From Phytophthora colocasiae (taxonomy: Eukaryota > Oomycota > Peronosporomycetes > Peronosporales > Peronosporaceae): a stretch of DNA of 64,000 bases. The stretch lies in NCBI GenBank assembly GCA_018806915.1, contig JAGKQI010000073.1, forward strand, positions 682,001 to 746,000, in the 5' to 3' direction. A model generated the notes under the pieces. It was not told where the DNA came from, ran no database searches, and was given only the letters and a program-made list of their open reading frames with translations. Each line of letters starts with the position of its first letter. The stretch's first letter is position 1. The position numbers and the translations under genes were made by a program. Shown here piece after piece: positions 46,288 through 56,894 of the stretch.

Positions 46288-49200
46288 CTACATTCTGAGA
46301 TGGCCGCCCCTAGCCTGCGTTTGCTGGGAACGTACACGCGGTCGCGTGCTGTGGGACTCTTGACTCGATAATCTAATTGAGGAATGTGTCGGCGGGCGCC
46401 ATCCCATGTCGTATAGCACTTGGTAGACTTCGTTCGTCAAGGACCGATTCTGTTCACCACTTGGTGGAGCTGTTGAGGCACCCGAGGAAGCTTGCGCAAT
46501 GTTTCCATCACGGGTAGACGCTGAAGTCACATCTGGAAGTCTGGAATCTCCAGTCTGAACTCTGGTATCTCCAGTCTGATCCAGATTGGATTTTAGAGAT
46601 TCGTTATGGTTTTCAGAGTTTTCAGAGTCAGAATCTTCAGAATCCACATCTCTTGTGAACTTGGGCAGGAACTGTCGCCGCAGAATAGAATTGGCTCTGA
46701 AGTCTCGGGTAATCTCTCGGCCACATGTGCTCCACACGTCTTCATACTGCTGCAGGGCGTATTCCAAGTCTGAAATACATCGAAATCTCTGAGCTTGCAA
46801 CGAGGTTTTCAGACGTGCGTCCTTAAGCTTTGTGATAAACCGTAAGACATGTTCTTCCAGACATTCGAACGACTTCCTGAAATCCACGCCTGCTTTCCCA
46901 GCGGCGGAGTTCAGATGATAGAAGAAGTCCAACGGAGTCTCTGAAAATCTCATCTCCATCGTGAAATATATCTCAGAATGTGGGGATCGAGGTTTGCAGT
47001 AGCGTTTTCGGAACTCTGACGATAATCTTTTCCAGTCACGTGACACGCTTTTCGGGAGCTGGTTAAACCAGTCACGTGCTGACACCTGAAGTTTTAGCTT
47101 GAGTTCTTGAATGCATTGTCTGGAAGACCAACCTTCCTGATATGCCATATTCAGAAAACGCTCCCACCAGTGAACTCGTTGCCGACGCGTGCCTCTGGAA
47201 TCAAATTCTTCGACAAACTTGGGGTTTACGACAGGTCTGAGTGTTAGCAAAGTCGCTCCATCTTGTCCTCGAGACATAGTCGTTCCGGGGGCCATCCAGA
47301 TACCAGACGACGAGCTATCCGAGTCCGAGCCTGAGTTGTATGAGCTTTCTTCGAGGTCTGGAGGTTCTACCAACTTTTCCGACTTTGGGAAGGCATCCTC
47401 GCCATGTTTCGAGCACCTAGGACCCGTTTGGGGTGTCATAGCACATCTTGGTGTCGATGTACGCCTTGTTGCTGCCTTGGCCCCGGTCCGGGGAGCCACC
47501 TGGTATGTCTGGGTCGCTGTAGCAGCCGTAGTGGTGGCGCTATGCCTCCCAGCCCTCGCGTGCTTAATGGTTGCCGCTCTACTTGGAGAAGGAAGTGGAT
47601 AGAAGGCAGCCGTCGTTTTAATGGGTGCAACCCAACCCCTGCTGACGACTCCTTCTGATCCCCTAACCCCAGTTGCGCCACTTCTGATTTCTGATCCGGA
47701 TAGTGGGTGCATAGGTGCAACTTCAGAGTTCTCAGTACTAAGCACTGGAGTTGCAGTTGCTGAATCAGGGTGACCGACCCTTCGCAGGCCTTGAACTTGG
47801 AACAATGTCGCGCGAAGGTTTCTCAACTGGCCAGTTTGGGAGCGTTGCATGTTCTGAGAACTCTCTTTCTCCCTGTCGCGTTCGGCTTCCACGTCTTTCA
47901 TTCGCTGCTGTAAGGCTTCCATTTGAGAAATCCAGTCTCGCTTCATCTCGTCAGTCGCGCGCACGTTCGGCTTCGGCTTCGGCCTCTCGCTGTCGCCAGC
48001 GATCGGCAAACTCTGATTCCAGACGTTGGTTTTCAGAGTTCCAGAGTTCCGTTTTCAGAGTTTCCAACTCTGCCGCGCTGTGACTTCTGAGTTTACTCTC
48101 AGATACCAGACTTCTGCGTTCTTCGGCGTCGTCAGCACGTCTCTCCGCCTCCAGTCTCGCGTTTTCGGACTTCAACAAGCGGTCGGTGAGCGTCTGGATC
48201 TCGCGTCTTGCTTCCAAGTCGCGTTGTTCCCGACGGCGATCACGTTCCAGGGACTCCAAGCGCTCGCGGGCCAAGAACTCCATCTGCGCTTGTTCCATCC
48301 GGCTCTGCCACTCCTCCTGCTGTCTCATGACATTCAGTTGGACCAGGGCAAGCCCTGCTTTGTGAGAACTTCGAGCTTCAGATATCTTGCGACTTGAAGT
48401 GATGGAAATCAAGCGGCTGGAAGATGTTAGCTGGAGATCCTCGTTCTTCAGACTCGAATGTCGGCATGGATGACTCGCCCCTTGACTTGAAATGGCCGGC
48501 TGTGGAGCTTCTGATATCTGTTGTCTGAAATCCTGTGGAGAACCTCTGAATGACAACTGGTTTTCAGACATCATCTCAGGAATTCCGGGCTTCTTCACCA
48601 TATCGAATTCATCCACATCCATTGGCATGCTCCCTAGAGTCTGAGGCACTTCAAGCCTCATGGCATCTCCATCAGTGAAACCACCGTCGCCTTGTGCAGG
48701 CATCACCAGACCTCCTGCAGACAGTGGCATGTGTGACGCCGCCCCTCGACTTAGGGACATCAAGGACGAGTCCGTAGAGCTTCCGCGTGAAGTCAGGAAT
48801 CCCGACGACTGGTCATCCGAGGTCCCAATGACACTGGGAATTGGCACGTCCGACATCCGAGTCTGAGAAGTGCTGTGATCTTCAGAGATTGGTGTTTCAG
48901 ATTCCGGTCGTGTGTTATCAGAGCGACTCTCATACTGCGGCAGTGAAGACAGCGACGGCGTTGATAAAGCTGACGGTGTTGACGGGACTTGTGGGCGCGG
49001 CGGTCTCTGCTGTAAGCGCTTGGACCGCGGTGGCTCGTCACTGCTGGAACCATCGGAACTGTGTGTCACTCGGAGTCCGGTCACCCGGAGTCGCATGATC
49101 AATCGTTGTCCTTGTAGGTCAGCGTCCTTGTCAGGTAATATACGGTCTGCTTCATCTTGGCTTGCTGTGTCTTCTCGTTTCATGTCTTCCGGGAGTCGGT

Positions 49201-50239
49201 TCACTTGTAACCTGGAGGTCACGGTGGCCCACTCAACCAATTCTACAGCGAGTCGACTCTGAAGTTCGGAAGCCACACTGCGTACTTGAGACTCGAAGAC
49301 AGCTGACGCTTGCGTCTGAGACCATGTTGGGAGGAGGTTATGAAATTCGAAACCTGCCTCGTACAGCATTGTCTGAGGAATTGCCACACACTCTGGTGCT
49401 GTCAACGTACTCATCGGGATCTCGACATAGGAAAGATCTTGGATCCGACCAAAACCATGACGCCTCACGTGAAACTCTGAGATCCACATATCCTCAGGGA
49501 AGATGGAGGAACATCGCCACTTGATGTAGTCGCCGGTCGCTGCAGCAGTTTTCTGGAAAGCATCAGCACTAGGCTTTATCATCGGCCACATATACTCGAT
49601 GCTTGGCGGGACGACCTTGCCAGCATCCATATCTCTCCAGCGGCGGAACTCACGACGCACATACTTCAGAGCACGTTCCCCATCAAGCGAGTCAGCCCTC
49701 CCAGACTCTTCAGACGGTGTCTTCAGAGAATCTTCGGACTTGATCAACACGTCATCAGACATCGGTGTGTCTTCAGACTTTGGGGATTGCGGAACATGTT
49801 CTTCAGAGTCTGGTTTCACTTCATCCACGGACTGGCCAGAAGTTGTCGAGTCTGAAAACAGATCGATCACTTCCGGGGGCTCAACCATATCGGCGCCTCC
49901 CTCAGACGCCTCATCACCACCACGGGCAGTGGTCATCTCGTCACCAGAAGCTTCGACTTCTGACGGGCCTTCAGAACCTTGTTCACCAGAGACAGCAGGT
50001 GTCTCCTGAGCTTCTAGCTCTTCAGCAGGCTGTTCTTCGACCGCCGGTTCTGGGACGCTCACACTCTCAGCTGCCTTCTTCTCTCGGGCAGCTTTCCTCT
50101 TCTCGCGGGACGCCTTCTGGATAGCATCCAAGTCTGGTTGCTCCTCAGGCGATAGACCTTGTAGACGCTTGGACTGACGTGTCGGAGTACTCCGACCACG
50201 ACCACGGCGTCCTCCTCTCGTAGATCCTGGCGTAGCCAT
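46288..50239 (-). CDS. Gag-like protein of the inner element, in two overlapping frames
   Basis: Frame A starts at ATG 50239 (MATPGSTRGGRRGRGRS) and ends at TGA 47951. It contains a basic N terminus, long Ser/Pro/Glu-rich disordered parts, and a coiled coil (QEEWQSRMEQAQMEFLARER and beyond). Frame B is open from 48009 to 46288 and continues the coiled coil (DEMKRDWISQMEALQQRM). It then has a Retrotrans_gag-like helical domain, HWWERFLNMAYQEGWSSRQ through RDWKRLSSEFRKRYCKP to DLEYALQQYEDVW. There is no CCHC knuckle. The frames overlap by about 56 nt, and joining them needs a +1 (or -2) shift: programmed, spliced, or a single mutation. The protein would be about 1,300 aa. Confidence 0.8.
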
Positions 50240-50310
50240 CTTGAATATAGACGCTTGACAGGAAACTTTCTCTTCTTGTACTCTCAAATCCGGTGATATC
50301 ACGATTCCAA

Positions 50311-50330
50311 AGATCCGGGCACGCGCACCA
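50311..50330 (-). promoter_or_regulatory. Primer-binding site of the inner element
   Basis: On the minus strand TGGTGCGCGTGCCCGGATCT begins two bases after the 5' LTR. TGG is the expected complement of a tRNA CCA end, so the primer would be a tRNA ending ...CACGCGCACCA. The sequence is identical to the gypsy PBS at 56874-56893. Confidence 0.8.
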
Positions 50331-50332
50331 GT

Positions 50333-52016
50333 TGTCGCGAAGTCGGTGAAACTTTGGTCGCGGAGCAGGGGGCGTATAGTGAACCCTAGTTATACGACTA
50401 CTGAAAAGGTTTTTTTCAGATCCGTACAACGGTAGGTTGGCGTGTGGTACCTTGCGGTATCCTCGTGGGCTCGTTGTCTTCGGAAATATGACCCTCGCCG
50501 GAGTCTGAGAATGTGTTGTGAAGAGAAGTTGGGGTTCCCTTGGAGTCTGGTGTCGGTATTCAGGAAATCCTTCCAGGAGCGTTCGGGAGTCGGAATCTCT
50601 GGGAACCAAGGTGGTTTCCAGGAAGTCGGCGGTCGAAAAGAGGTTAATGTACCAGAGAAAGTCTGAAATCGGTGTCTGAATATCACAAATCCAGAACCAA
50701 GATACCTGACTTTCAGAGATAAACAACCAATATACAGAGTTCGAAAATATACAAATATATACAGCCGTTCTTATTCTTTCTAGGCCCTTGAACGGTGGGC
50801 TAACACTCCAGGTCAACTAGGGACTTACTACCAGACACCTGGTCTGCCTGGTATCCCTTTACGTTCGCGCACCACCCTCTAGTATAGAGGGAAAATATAA
50901 GCCAATACAATCGGTTATATATAACAGTCTACCTTGCACTCTGAAAATGACTGTCTAGTTTCCAGAGCCTGTCCAAACGAGCAATATGAAATGGGCTACC
51001 GCTAGAGACAAAACAAACGACCCAACTAGGATATGGAATAGGCGGGTCCTCTCAGGTCTCTTCGTTACCTGATCTCCGCCTAAGGGGATTGGATAGGCGA
51101 GAGATCACACGGCAACTACCTTGGCGTGGCCATGCAGATAGAAATACAACGACTTCTGGGTTACACGGCAAATTGAACTCTGTTTATCGTTTATCTTCCT
51201 CATAACTATCATATATATCTGGTAACTCTCTCCTTCTTGTCGTCTTTTGCGTCCTTTGAGCAGTCAGTCTTCATATCTCAGGTACACTTGGTTCTCGTAT
51301 GCATCAGGTATCTTGACTTGGTTTCAGTATGCAGTCTGTGCAGCCGATCTCGATGGGTTGACAGGTAGAGACGTCATTACGGGGGATGTGCAGGTCAGTA
51401 ATCACTTGAATGCGTGACTTGAACTTGGGTTCACTTGGTTTCAGTATGGTCTTGAATCTTCGGTGGTTTCAGAGTCTGGTATCCTGGTTTTCAGAGTCTG
51501 ATATCACTTGGTTTTTCAGAGTCTTGGTCACTCAGAGTTAGAGATACCAGAGTCTTGAATACGAAACCAGAGTACGGAGCACTAATGCTTCAACGTACAT
51601 GAAGATCTTGAGGGTTGCGCGGGTGCGCGGCGTCCGGCGCGCGATACTTGGTCTCTGCGGGTATATATTGTGAATCCTTGAACCATCCATCGTCGCGCTG
51701 GACGGTAACGGGATGAGGTCTCTCAGAGATACGTTCTTCTGAGAGACTTTCCGCCAGAACTTAGGCACTCATCGTCGGGGAAAGTCCGGTGACCAGACGG
51801 AGTGTAGTCGACCTTCAGAGTTGTGCACACTCTGAAGTACACTTCTGGTCCTTTGGGCCCCTTTACAGTCAGGCGAAGGTTTATCCACAATCTTCCACAG
51901 ATATCACACGGGTGCAGCCACGTCCCACATACTTCCTCTCCAAAACCAAATGTAACCAGGTACACCACTGGGTAACAGCAGCATGACGCCAGAAAATCTG
52001 AAGTTACATCATGTCA
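50333..52016 (-). repeat. 5' LTR of the inner element
   Basis: 1,684 bp, offset 6,134 bp from the 3' copy, and two differences seen by eye. Contains ATATAT-rich sequence near 50,755-50,765 and TATATATAAC near 50,924 as possible TATA-like elements. Confidence 0.95.
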
Positions 52017-52020
52017 TCGG

Positions 52021-52750
52021 CGTTCTCGATCCCTTCAAGAGATGTCGGATCGGGTTCGTTCATTGATGGATCAAGGAGTCTATCGCCCTTGGTCGTCAGG
52101 ATCGGGGTGTCCTCGACCGTGGGGCCGGCGTCAGCGTTGGATACATGTTTGATCTCGATTTGAAAATCTGGATTTTCTGTTTTTTCTTCGATCTCTTCTT
52201 CGCATGTCCGATCTGTCCGATCGGGGCCTGATCTGGCAAGCTCTCATTCGTCTCAGTCTCACCGCCCCCAGCTTCGCCACTCGGGGTCTTGTCGGAACTG
52301 ATCGTAATCGGTGGGGTATCCATGGGATCCGGTTGGGGATCGATGAATGCGACCTTGACTTCGGCCGCATCGGTTGGTGATCGAGGTTCCAATGTCAGTA
52401 TTGGCGCAGGATCAGGATCGGTCTTGGTTTTCCCACCTCGGCGGAGTATGGATCGCGGCGTAACGTAGGTCGGCCATTCGACCGACGGTAAGGGGATCTC
52501 TACGGATTCCTGAGGTTCTGGTCTTGCGTCTACAGTCGCTTCTAGAGCTAGGTTCTGCCACTCCATGTAGCGCCGGGATCCGACCGACACAAACCCGAGG
52601 AATCGAGGCACTTTTTCCTGATCAAGTATTGTGGTTCGTTTCCAAAATTCCCATGGGCGGTTCAGAATCGACCCTGGGCGAATCGACCCCCCAATCGACC
52701 ACCTCAGATATTGACTTCGATCTTATGACTTTTGAAAGTTTTTCTTTACG
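52021..52750 (-). pseudogene. Gypsy pol linker between protease and RT
   Basis: Minus-strand frame 52611-52096 (FLGFVSVGSRRYMEWQNLAL, Pro/Asp/Thr-rich after that) ends in a stop shortly before the inner insertion. Across the insertion the sequence reads on as GIENA/DQTHLHESGDF into the RT polyprotein. Low-complexity spacer; no domain recognised. Confidence 0.6.
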
Positions 52751-52762
52751 CCAAGAAGAGTA

Positions 52763-53524
52763 TTTGCGATGGTAGAAGGAGTTGGTGGCGCGACAAGCGC
52801 TGATAGAGCGAGTTTATCGCCTCTACGAGGACGTTCACAGCGCAATCCACGTCAAGTGCAGCCGTATTACGCACGGCCATCTGCAAGAAGGTCGCTGAAT
52901 GTATCGTCGAGCCAGGAGTTCATCCGACCGCACAGACTCCGAGCCAAGTGGACATTCAGCTAGCCCAAGATACCCCCGAATTTTCACTGGCCTCGCCTGA
53001 TGGAGGTACTGGGACGGAATCATCCCATCTAGCGTGCTGGCCAAGCAGCACGTCAACCCCAGATCGAGTTCCTACAGTGAGGAGGTCACCAAGAACCGCT
53101 CCTTTGACATCACCTCCACGTAGTCATGATACACCGTTGCGGCGTCCGGCAGGAAGCCTCGAGAGCGAGCGCACGGTCAGAAGATCTCCAAGATTGGCTA
53201 GTCAAGGTGATAGTACGTCACCTCCCAACAGAAGCGCGCCCGCCACGAGTTCTAATTTGTATCACTTGTGACCCCCATCATAAAAGACATCTCTCAGCCA
53301 GCGTGACACTTCAGGGGAGCTACTAGATGTCTGCGCACTGGAAGGATCGTCCTTCAATGTAATTCTCAAACAGCTTTGGGATAGACACAGTGAACATGTG
53401 CATGGGGTTGCCGTCAAAACTCGTGGCAAGTGGGCTGTGGAGTCAGCTAATATTGAGACGTGGAGTAAAGTGATTCAGTTTAAGTTTAAGCGCCACGTTA
53501 TTGACAGCACGAGGCGCGAAAGTT
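52763..53524 (+). pseudogene. Plus-strand gene fragment inside the gypsy pol (foreign insert?)
   Basis: Several plus-strand frames in succession read like one frameshifted protein: MVEGVGGATSADRASLSPLR, then TVRRSPRTAPLTSPPRS and TVRRSPRLASQG, then FNVILKQLWDRHSEHVHG and SANIETWSKVIQFKFKRHV. It lies between the gypsy protease and the pol linker and has no counterpart in gypsy pol. I do not recognise the family. Confidence 0.4.
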
Positions 53525-53566
53525 ATCAAACAGCTTTGGGATAGATACAGTGAACATGTGCATGGG
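53367..53566. repeat. 42-bp direct repeat, 158 bp apart
   Basis: 53367-53408 and 53525-53566 match with one substitution (TCAAACAGCTTTGGGATAG...). One copy lies in the plus-strand fragment and the other in the 3' end of the protease frame. Confidence 0.85.
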
Positions 53567-54577
53567 GATCTCCATCAGTAGAGGGGGCCAAGGATTTTTT
53601 GTGGTGTGCGGCAAACTGCGAGGGTCGATTGAAAGGTCGATTGGGCGAAAGGTCGCCAATAGGCCCGATTTTGGAAATTTGACCAAAAAGCACAATACCA
53701 TTCCAACATGTAATCTGTGATCCAATCGTAAAATCTTCTCGCTCAAATTCGTGATCACTAAGTACCGAATTCGGCCGGGTCCATTTACCACGGTAGGTAC
53801 CCATCGGTCACCTCTGGTCACCCACAATTTCTCCGTCGCCGATAATTTCACTCTCGATGCGGTCTCTTCAGATCCCCCAACTGGGATATGTAGATCTTCC
53901 TCCAATTTTACCGATCTTACCTTCTCCCCGTATAATCTCTTGCGACTATTAAGTGGGATCCCCACCTCATTAGGTAAGCACATCGATCCCTTCGCTAGAT
54001 CCATCCGGACCCTAGCCGGAATCATGAAATCCATACCTAAGATGGCGTCTTGTCCGGATAGGTCCCCGATCCAAATATCGAAAAAAGTATACCAAGTATC
54101 CCGCAAGCGTGATCTTGATCCTTGTTCTTCCCTCGGTGGTGTACACATTATCACCGATCCCAACACATTCCTGTCTCTGACTAGTGTCAAAGTGGCACCC
54201 ACCTTACGAGCAAAGGCGGTATCCAAGATGGATACCTCGGCGCCAGTGTCCAGGAGCAAGATCGCTCTTTTATGATTGATCTTGCCTGAGATCTTGGCTT
54301 GGCGGAACCATTTTCCTGGTGCGTGGTATTTCCAGTACCCCCTGGATTCTCCTTCCTTGAGATCCAAAGCCACTTCCGTACCAGATCGCGAGAACTCATC
54401 GATCCGGGGAAGACTCGCGATCTTAGCAGTATACGAATGCAACTTACATGTATTACCGCGCAGATCCGAATTCTCCCTATCTTGATCTCTCGATTTCTTG
54501 TTCACATATGCATAGATGCAGTACTCAGAACGCTCGGCTCGTACCGGTTTCCAAACCGGCGTGCGTCCTAGTTTAAC
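53498..54577 (-). CDS. Gypsy retropepsin region
   Basis: Entered by -1 frameshifting from gag at 54571-54577. The aspartic protease shows the active site AILLLDTGAEVSILD (DTG) and the later AILGMDFMIPARVRMDL element. No stop occurs in 1 kb, so this part is intact. The 3' end (MFTVSIPKLFDNF) runs through the 42-bp repeat and ends at 53498, apparently not the original C terminus. Confidence 0.85.
   Translation of the reverse strand, partial: VKLGRTPVWKPVRAERSEYCIYAYVNKKSRDQDRENSDLRGNTCKLHSYTAKIASLPRIDEFSRSGTEVALDLKEGESRGYWKYHAPGKWFRQAKISGKINHKRAILLLDTGAEVSILDTAFARKVGATLTLVRDRNVLGSVIMCTPPREEQGSRSRLRDTWYTFFDIWIGDLSGQDAILGMDFMIPARVRMDLAKGSMCLPNEVGIPLNSRKRLYGEKVRSVKLEEDLHIPVGGSEETASRVKLSATEKLWVTRGDRWVPTVVNGPGRIRYLVITNLSEKILRLDHRLHVGMVLCFLVKFPKSGLLATFRPIDLSIDPRSLPHTTKNPWPPLLMEIPMHMFTVSIPKLFDNFRASCCQ
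54544..54577 (-). promoter_or_regulatory. Programmed -1 frameshift signal at the gag/pol junction
   Basis: On the minus strand the slippery heptamer G TTA AAC (54577-54571) is read in the gag frame and is followed at once by the gag stop TAG (54570-54568). Eleven bases after the heptamer comes a perfect hairpin, CCGGTTTGGAAACCGG (54559-54544). Slipping back one base gives GTT AAA CTA and opens the protease frame. GUUAAAC is an established slippery sequence type. Confidence 0.8.
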
Positions 54578-56256
54578 ATCTTCTCCACCTTCTCGGGGAA
54601 CAACCCAGCGTGTCGAGTCGGATCGTACCACTTGCGGATCTGGTTGTAAAATTCTTCCATGGGACATTCTCCAGCTTCGTGGATCTCCCCGCAACCACGG
54701 CAGGTATATAAACAGCGATCCGTTGGGTGACCCCTCTTTCCGCACTTGTCACAGGTTAGACGTCTCCAGCAGTCCAGATCCGTGTGCTTCCGCGATCCAC
54801 AGTGCGAACAGCGACCTCGATCGTGATCTGATCCCCTCCAATCCGCGATCCGGCCTCGATCTTGCGCGTTCGTGTTCGATCGCGACTGATCCTGTTGGTG
54901 GGGAGCGCCCCCAGCACCGATCTGCTTGTCTTCTGACGCGGCAAGATATATCCTCCGGAGATCGCCTTCAGAATCGGATCCGTCTGATCCGGATATCTCT
55001 TCTGATTCCGAGCTCGGATCGTGGGTTTGGATCGCCCGTACCACCGCTCGTGTGGGTGCTGCCGGGGCACTGGCCGGTGCCTTTTGTCTGTACTTCGATT
55101 CAAACGCAGATTTACGCTGTCTGCTTTTCGCCCGTTCCCGGGCACGAAGTAGCTCCTCCAGTTCATCGACGTCACTCAGTCGGAGAAAGGTCAGCCGATC
55201 AGCTAACTCCGGATCTCCCAATGTCTCGATGTAGTGGTCTACATGTTCCCGGTGGGCCTTAGGGCTCCCATCCTTTATCTTCAGTCTAGCACGTAAAGCC
55301 GCCACGTTGAGCCGGTAGAGATAGTCGAGAGGAGTCTCTTCGGATCGCTTGCGAGCGTGATAGTATTGCCACGCGACCGACATACCCAATCCACAATACT
55401 GGGTCTGGAAACTGTCCAACAGATCCGCCCACTTGGTTTTCGTCGTTCGACTGAGCTGCCTGTACCAGTTCTTTGCCGGTCCAACCATCAGATCGGCAAA
55501 CGTGAGGCATTTCTCTTCTTCCGTAGCCTGATCGCGCTGGACCGCCGACTTGACCTTACCGATCCAGGCCCGGGCGCGATCTTCATCCAAATCTTTACCC
55601 GCAAAATCTTTTAGATCCGAGATCGCTGAAATTCGGACCCGTTGGATCGTCGACGACCCTCCTTGACCGATCGCCGCGGAAGCGATCGCTGCTCGGCTCG
55701 ACATCTGTCCACCGGAACTCGGTATGCCCAGATCGTCCGGATCGTATTCCCATGCATCAGGATCTGAGGACGTAACGGACTCCATGTCAACTTCCAACTC
55801 TCCTTTGATCGGCGATCGGGGTGTCGCGAGATTCCGTTCCTTTAAGAAACGATCCATCGCCATTTGGAAGTAGTCGTCCAACTTGTTGCTCGATCCAGTG
55901 GAATTAGTCGTCGGCGCGGTCTGGTCTGTCCGGATCCGGCGATTTTCTTGCTGATCAGGCGTCTTGGCCTCCAGTTTCGCAGCCACCGATCGTGTATCTT
56001 GTTTCTTCATACGCGATTTCAGGAATTTGGCACCGGAGGGGCCCAACGACATGCGTTGCAGCCTTCTCGGGCTGTCAGAATCTGGTTCCGAGGTCGCTGT
56101 CGCGTAGCATGACGATCCAGTCTGATAGCCTGGATCGGGCGTCAGTGGGCGTTCGCCGACCAAGATTCTGAGAGAGTCGAATAGATCATGGGTCGCAGAT
56201 TGGATCGCTTCCAGTTCCAGGTCGAATAGAGAGTTTGGGTCGAACTCTCCAGCCAC
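54568..56256 (-). CDS. Gypsy Gag with two zinc knuckles
   Basis: About 560 codons, open throughout. The central Retrotrans_gag-type domain includes ARAWIGKVKSAVQRDQ, AKNWYRQLSRTTKTKWADLL and EETPLDYLYRLNVAALRAR. Near the C terminus are CDKCGKRGHPTDRC (CX2CX4HX4C) and a second, modified CRGCGEIHEAGEC. The frame has no ATG at its beginning (GTG at 56256) and adjoins the leader frame by a one-base shift at GGTTAGTGG, so leader and gag may once have been one protein. Confidence 0.85.
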   Translation of the reverse strand: MAGEFDPNSLFDLELEAIQSATHDLFDSLRILVGERPLTPDPGYQTGSSCYATATSEPDSDSPRRLQRMSLGPSGAKFLKSRMKKQDTRSVAAKLEAKTPDQQENRRIRTDQTAPTTNSTGSSNKLDDYFQMAMDRFLKERNLATPRSPIKGELEVDMESVTSSDPDAWEYDPDDLGIPSSGGQMSSRAAIASAAIGQGGSSTIQRVRISAISDLKDFAGKDLDEDRARAWIGKVKSAVQRDQATEEEKCLTFADLMVGPAKNWYRQLSRTTKTKWADLLDSFQTQYCGLGMSVAWQYYHARKRSEETPLDYLYRLNVAALRARLKIKDGSPKAHREHVDHYIETLGDPELADRLTFLRLSDVDELEELLRARERAKSRQRKSAFESKYRQKAPASAPAAPTRAVVRAIQTHDPSSESEEISGSDGSDSEGDLRRIYLAASEDKQIGAGGAPHQQDQSRSNTNAQDRGRIADWRGSDHDRGRCSHCGSRKHTDLDCWRRLTCDKCGKRGHPTDRCLYTCRGCGEIHEAGECPMEEFYNQIRKWYDPTRHAGLFPEKVEKMLN

Positions 56257-56894
56257 TAACCAGCTTCTTGGAGTAGATCGAGTAGAATCTTCACCGCGTT
56301 CAGGCGGTCAGAGCTAGTCCGGGGCTTCGACACCGGGCCGGCGAGATTACCGATCTGGCGGACTTGTATGATCGTAAGAACGGGATCATTAAGCAAGGTA
56401 TCACTTAGCATCTTCCTGTAATAGGCCTGCTCGTTCACGTCCTTGGTGATCGTCGATCCTGGGTTGATCACATCTTCTGGCTCTGAGTCTGGAGCTTTCA
56501 ATTTCGTCCGGGTGCTCTTGATCTTCTTTTTCTTGGTCGATCTTGAGGCAACAGTGGACTTGGTGAGCAGATTAGGTTTCAGCTTTGCTGATTCCTTATC
56601 GCTCGTGTGCGTATCTCGATTCTCATCGAGATCCGCGGTGGCCCTCGAAGGGGCCTTGGGAGGAATTCGAGGTTTTTCTTCGAGATCTGGATTGCGATCC
56701 AGGTCTGCCTCGTGCCTGTCAGTAGAGATCCTCCCAGAACTCTGCTGATCTGTGGATCTTTCCGTTTTCAGCGGTGCCTCCGTCGATCCAACATTCGTAG
56801 GCACTTCTTCCCCTTGTTCTTCTTTTATCTTGACATCTTCTTGGGACTCACGGTGATATCCGAAGTCACCAGAAGATCCGGGCACGCGCACCAT
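56256..56894 (-). CDS. Gypsy leader ORF starting within the primer-binding site
   Basis: Begins at ATG 56894-56892, whose TG is the start of the PBS, and encodes 212 aa (MVRVPGSSGDFGYHRE...). It is charged and lysine/glutamate-rich with a KKKKIKSTRTKLK basic patch, and ends at TAG overlapping the beginning of the gag frame. It could be the N-terminal extension of Gag, separated by a one-base indel in this copy. Confidence 0.65.
   Translation of the reverse strand: MVRVPGSSGDFGYHRESQEDVKIKEEQGEEVPTNVGSTEAPLKTERSTDQQSSGRISTDRHEADLDRNPDLEEKPRIPPKAPSRATADLDENRDTHTSDKESAKLKPNLLTKSTVASRSTKKKKIKSTRTKLKAPDSEPEDVINPGSTITKDVNEQAYYRKMLSDTLLNDPVLTIIQVRQIGNLAGPVSKPRTSSDRLNAVKILLDLLQEAG
56874..56893 (-). 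promoter_or_regulatory. Primer-binding site of the gypsy element
   Basis: TGGTGCGCGTGCCCGGATCT on the minus strand, one base after the 5' LTR; identical to the inner element's PBS at 50311-50330. Confidence 0.85.

Larger units (their letters stand above)
44199..52016 (-). mobile_element. Very young gag-only (non-autonomous) LTR retrotransposon nested in the gypsy pol
   Basis: LTRs 44199-45882 and 50333-52016, both 1,684 bp, differ at only two positions that I found (c/t at about 44,815 against 50,949 and a/g at about 45,174 against 51,308). Target duplications are TCGG at 44195-44198 and 52017-52020. The 4.4-kb interior encodes a long Gag-like protein on the minus strand and no protease, RT or integrase. 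Its PBS is identical over 20 bp to that of the surrounding gypsy element. Confidence 0.95.
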
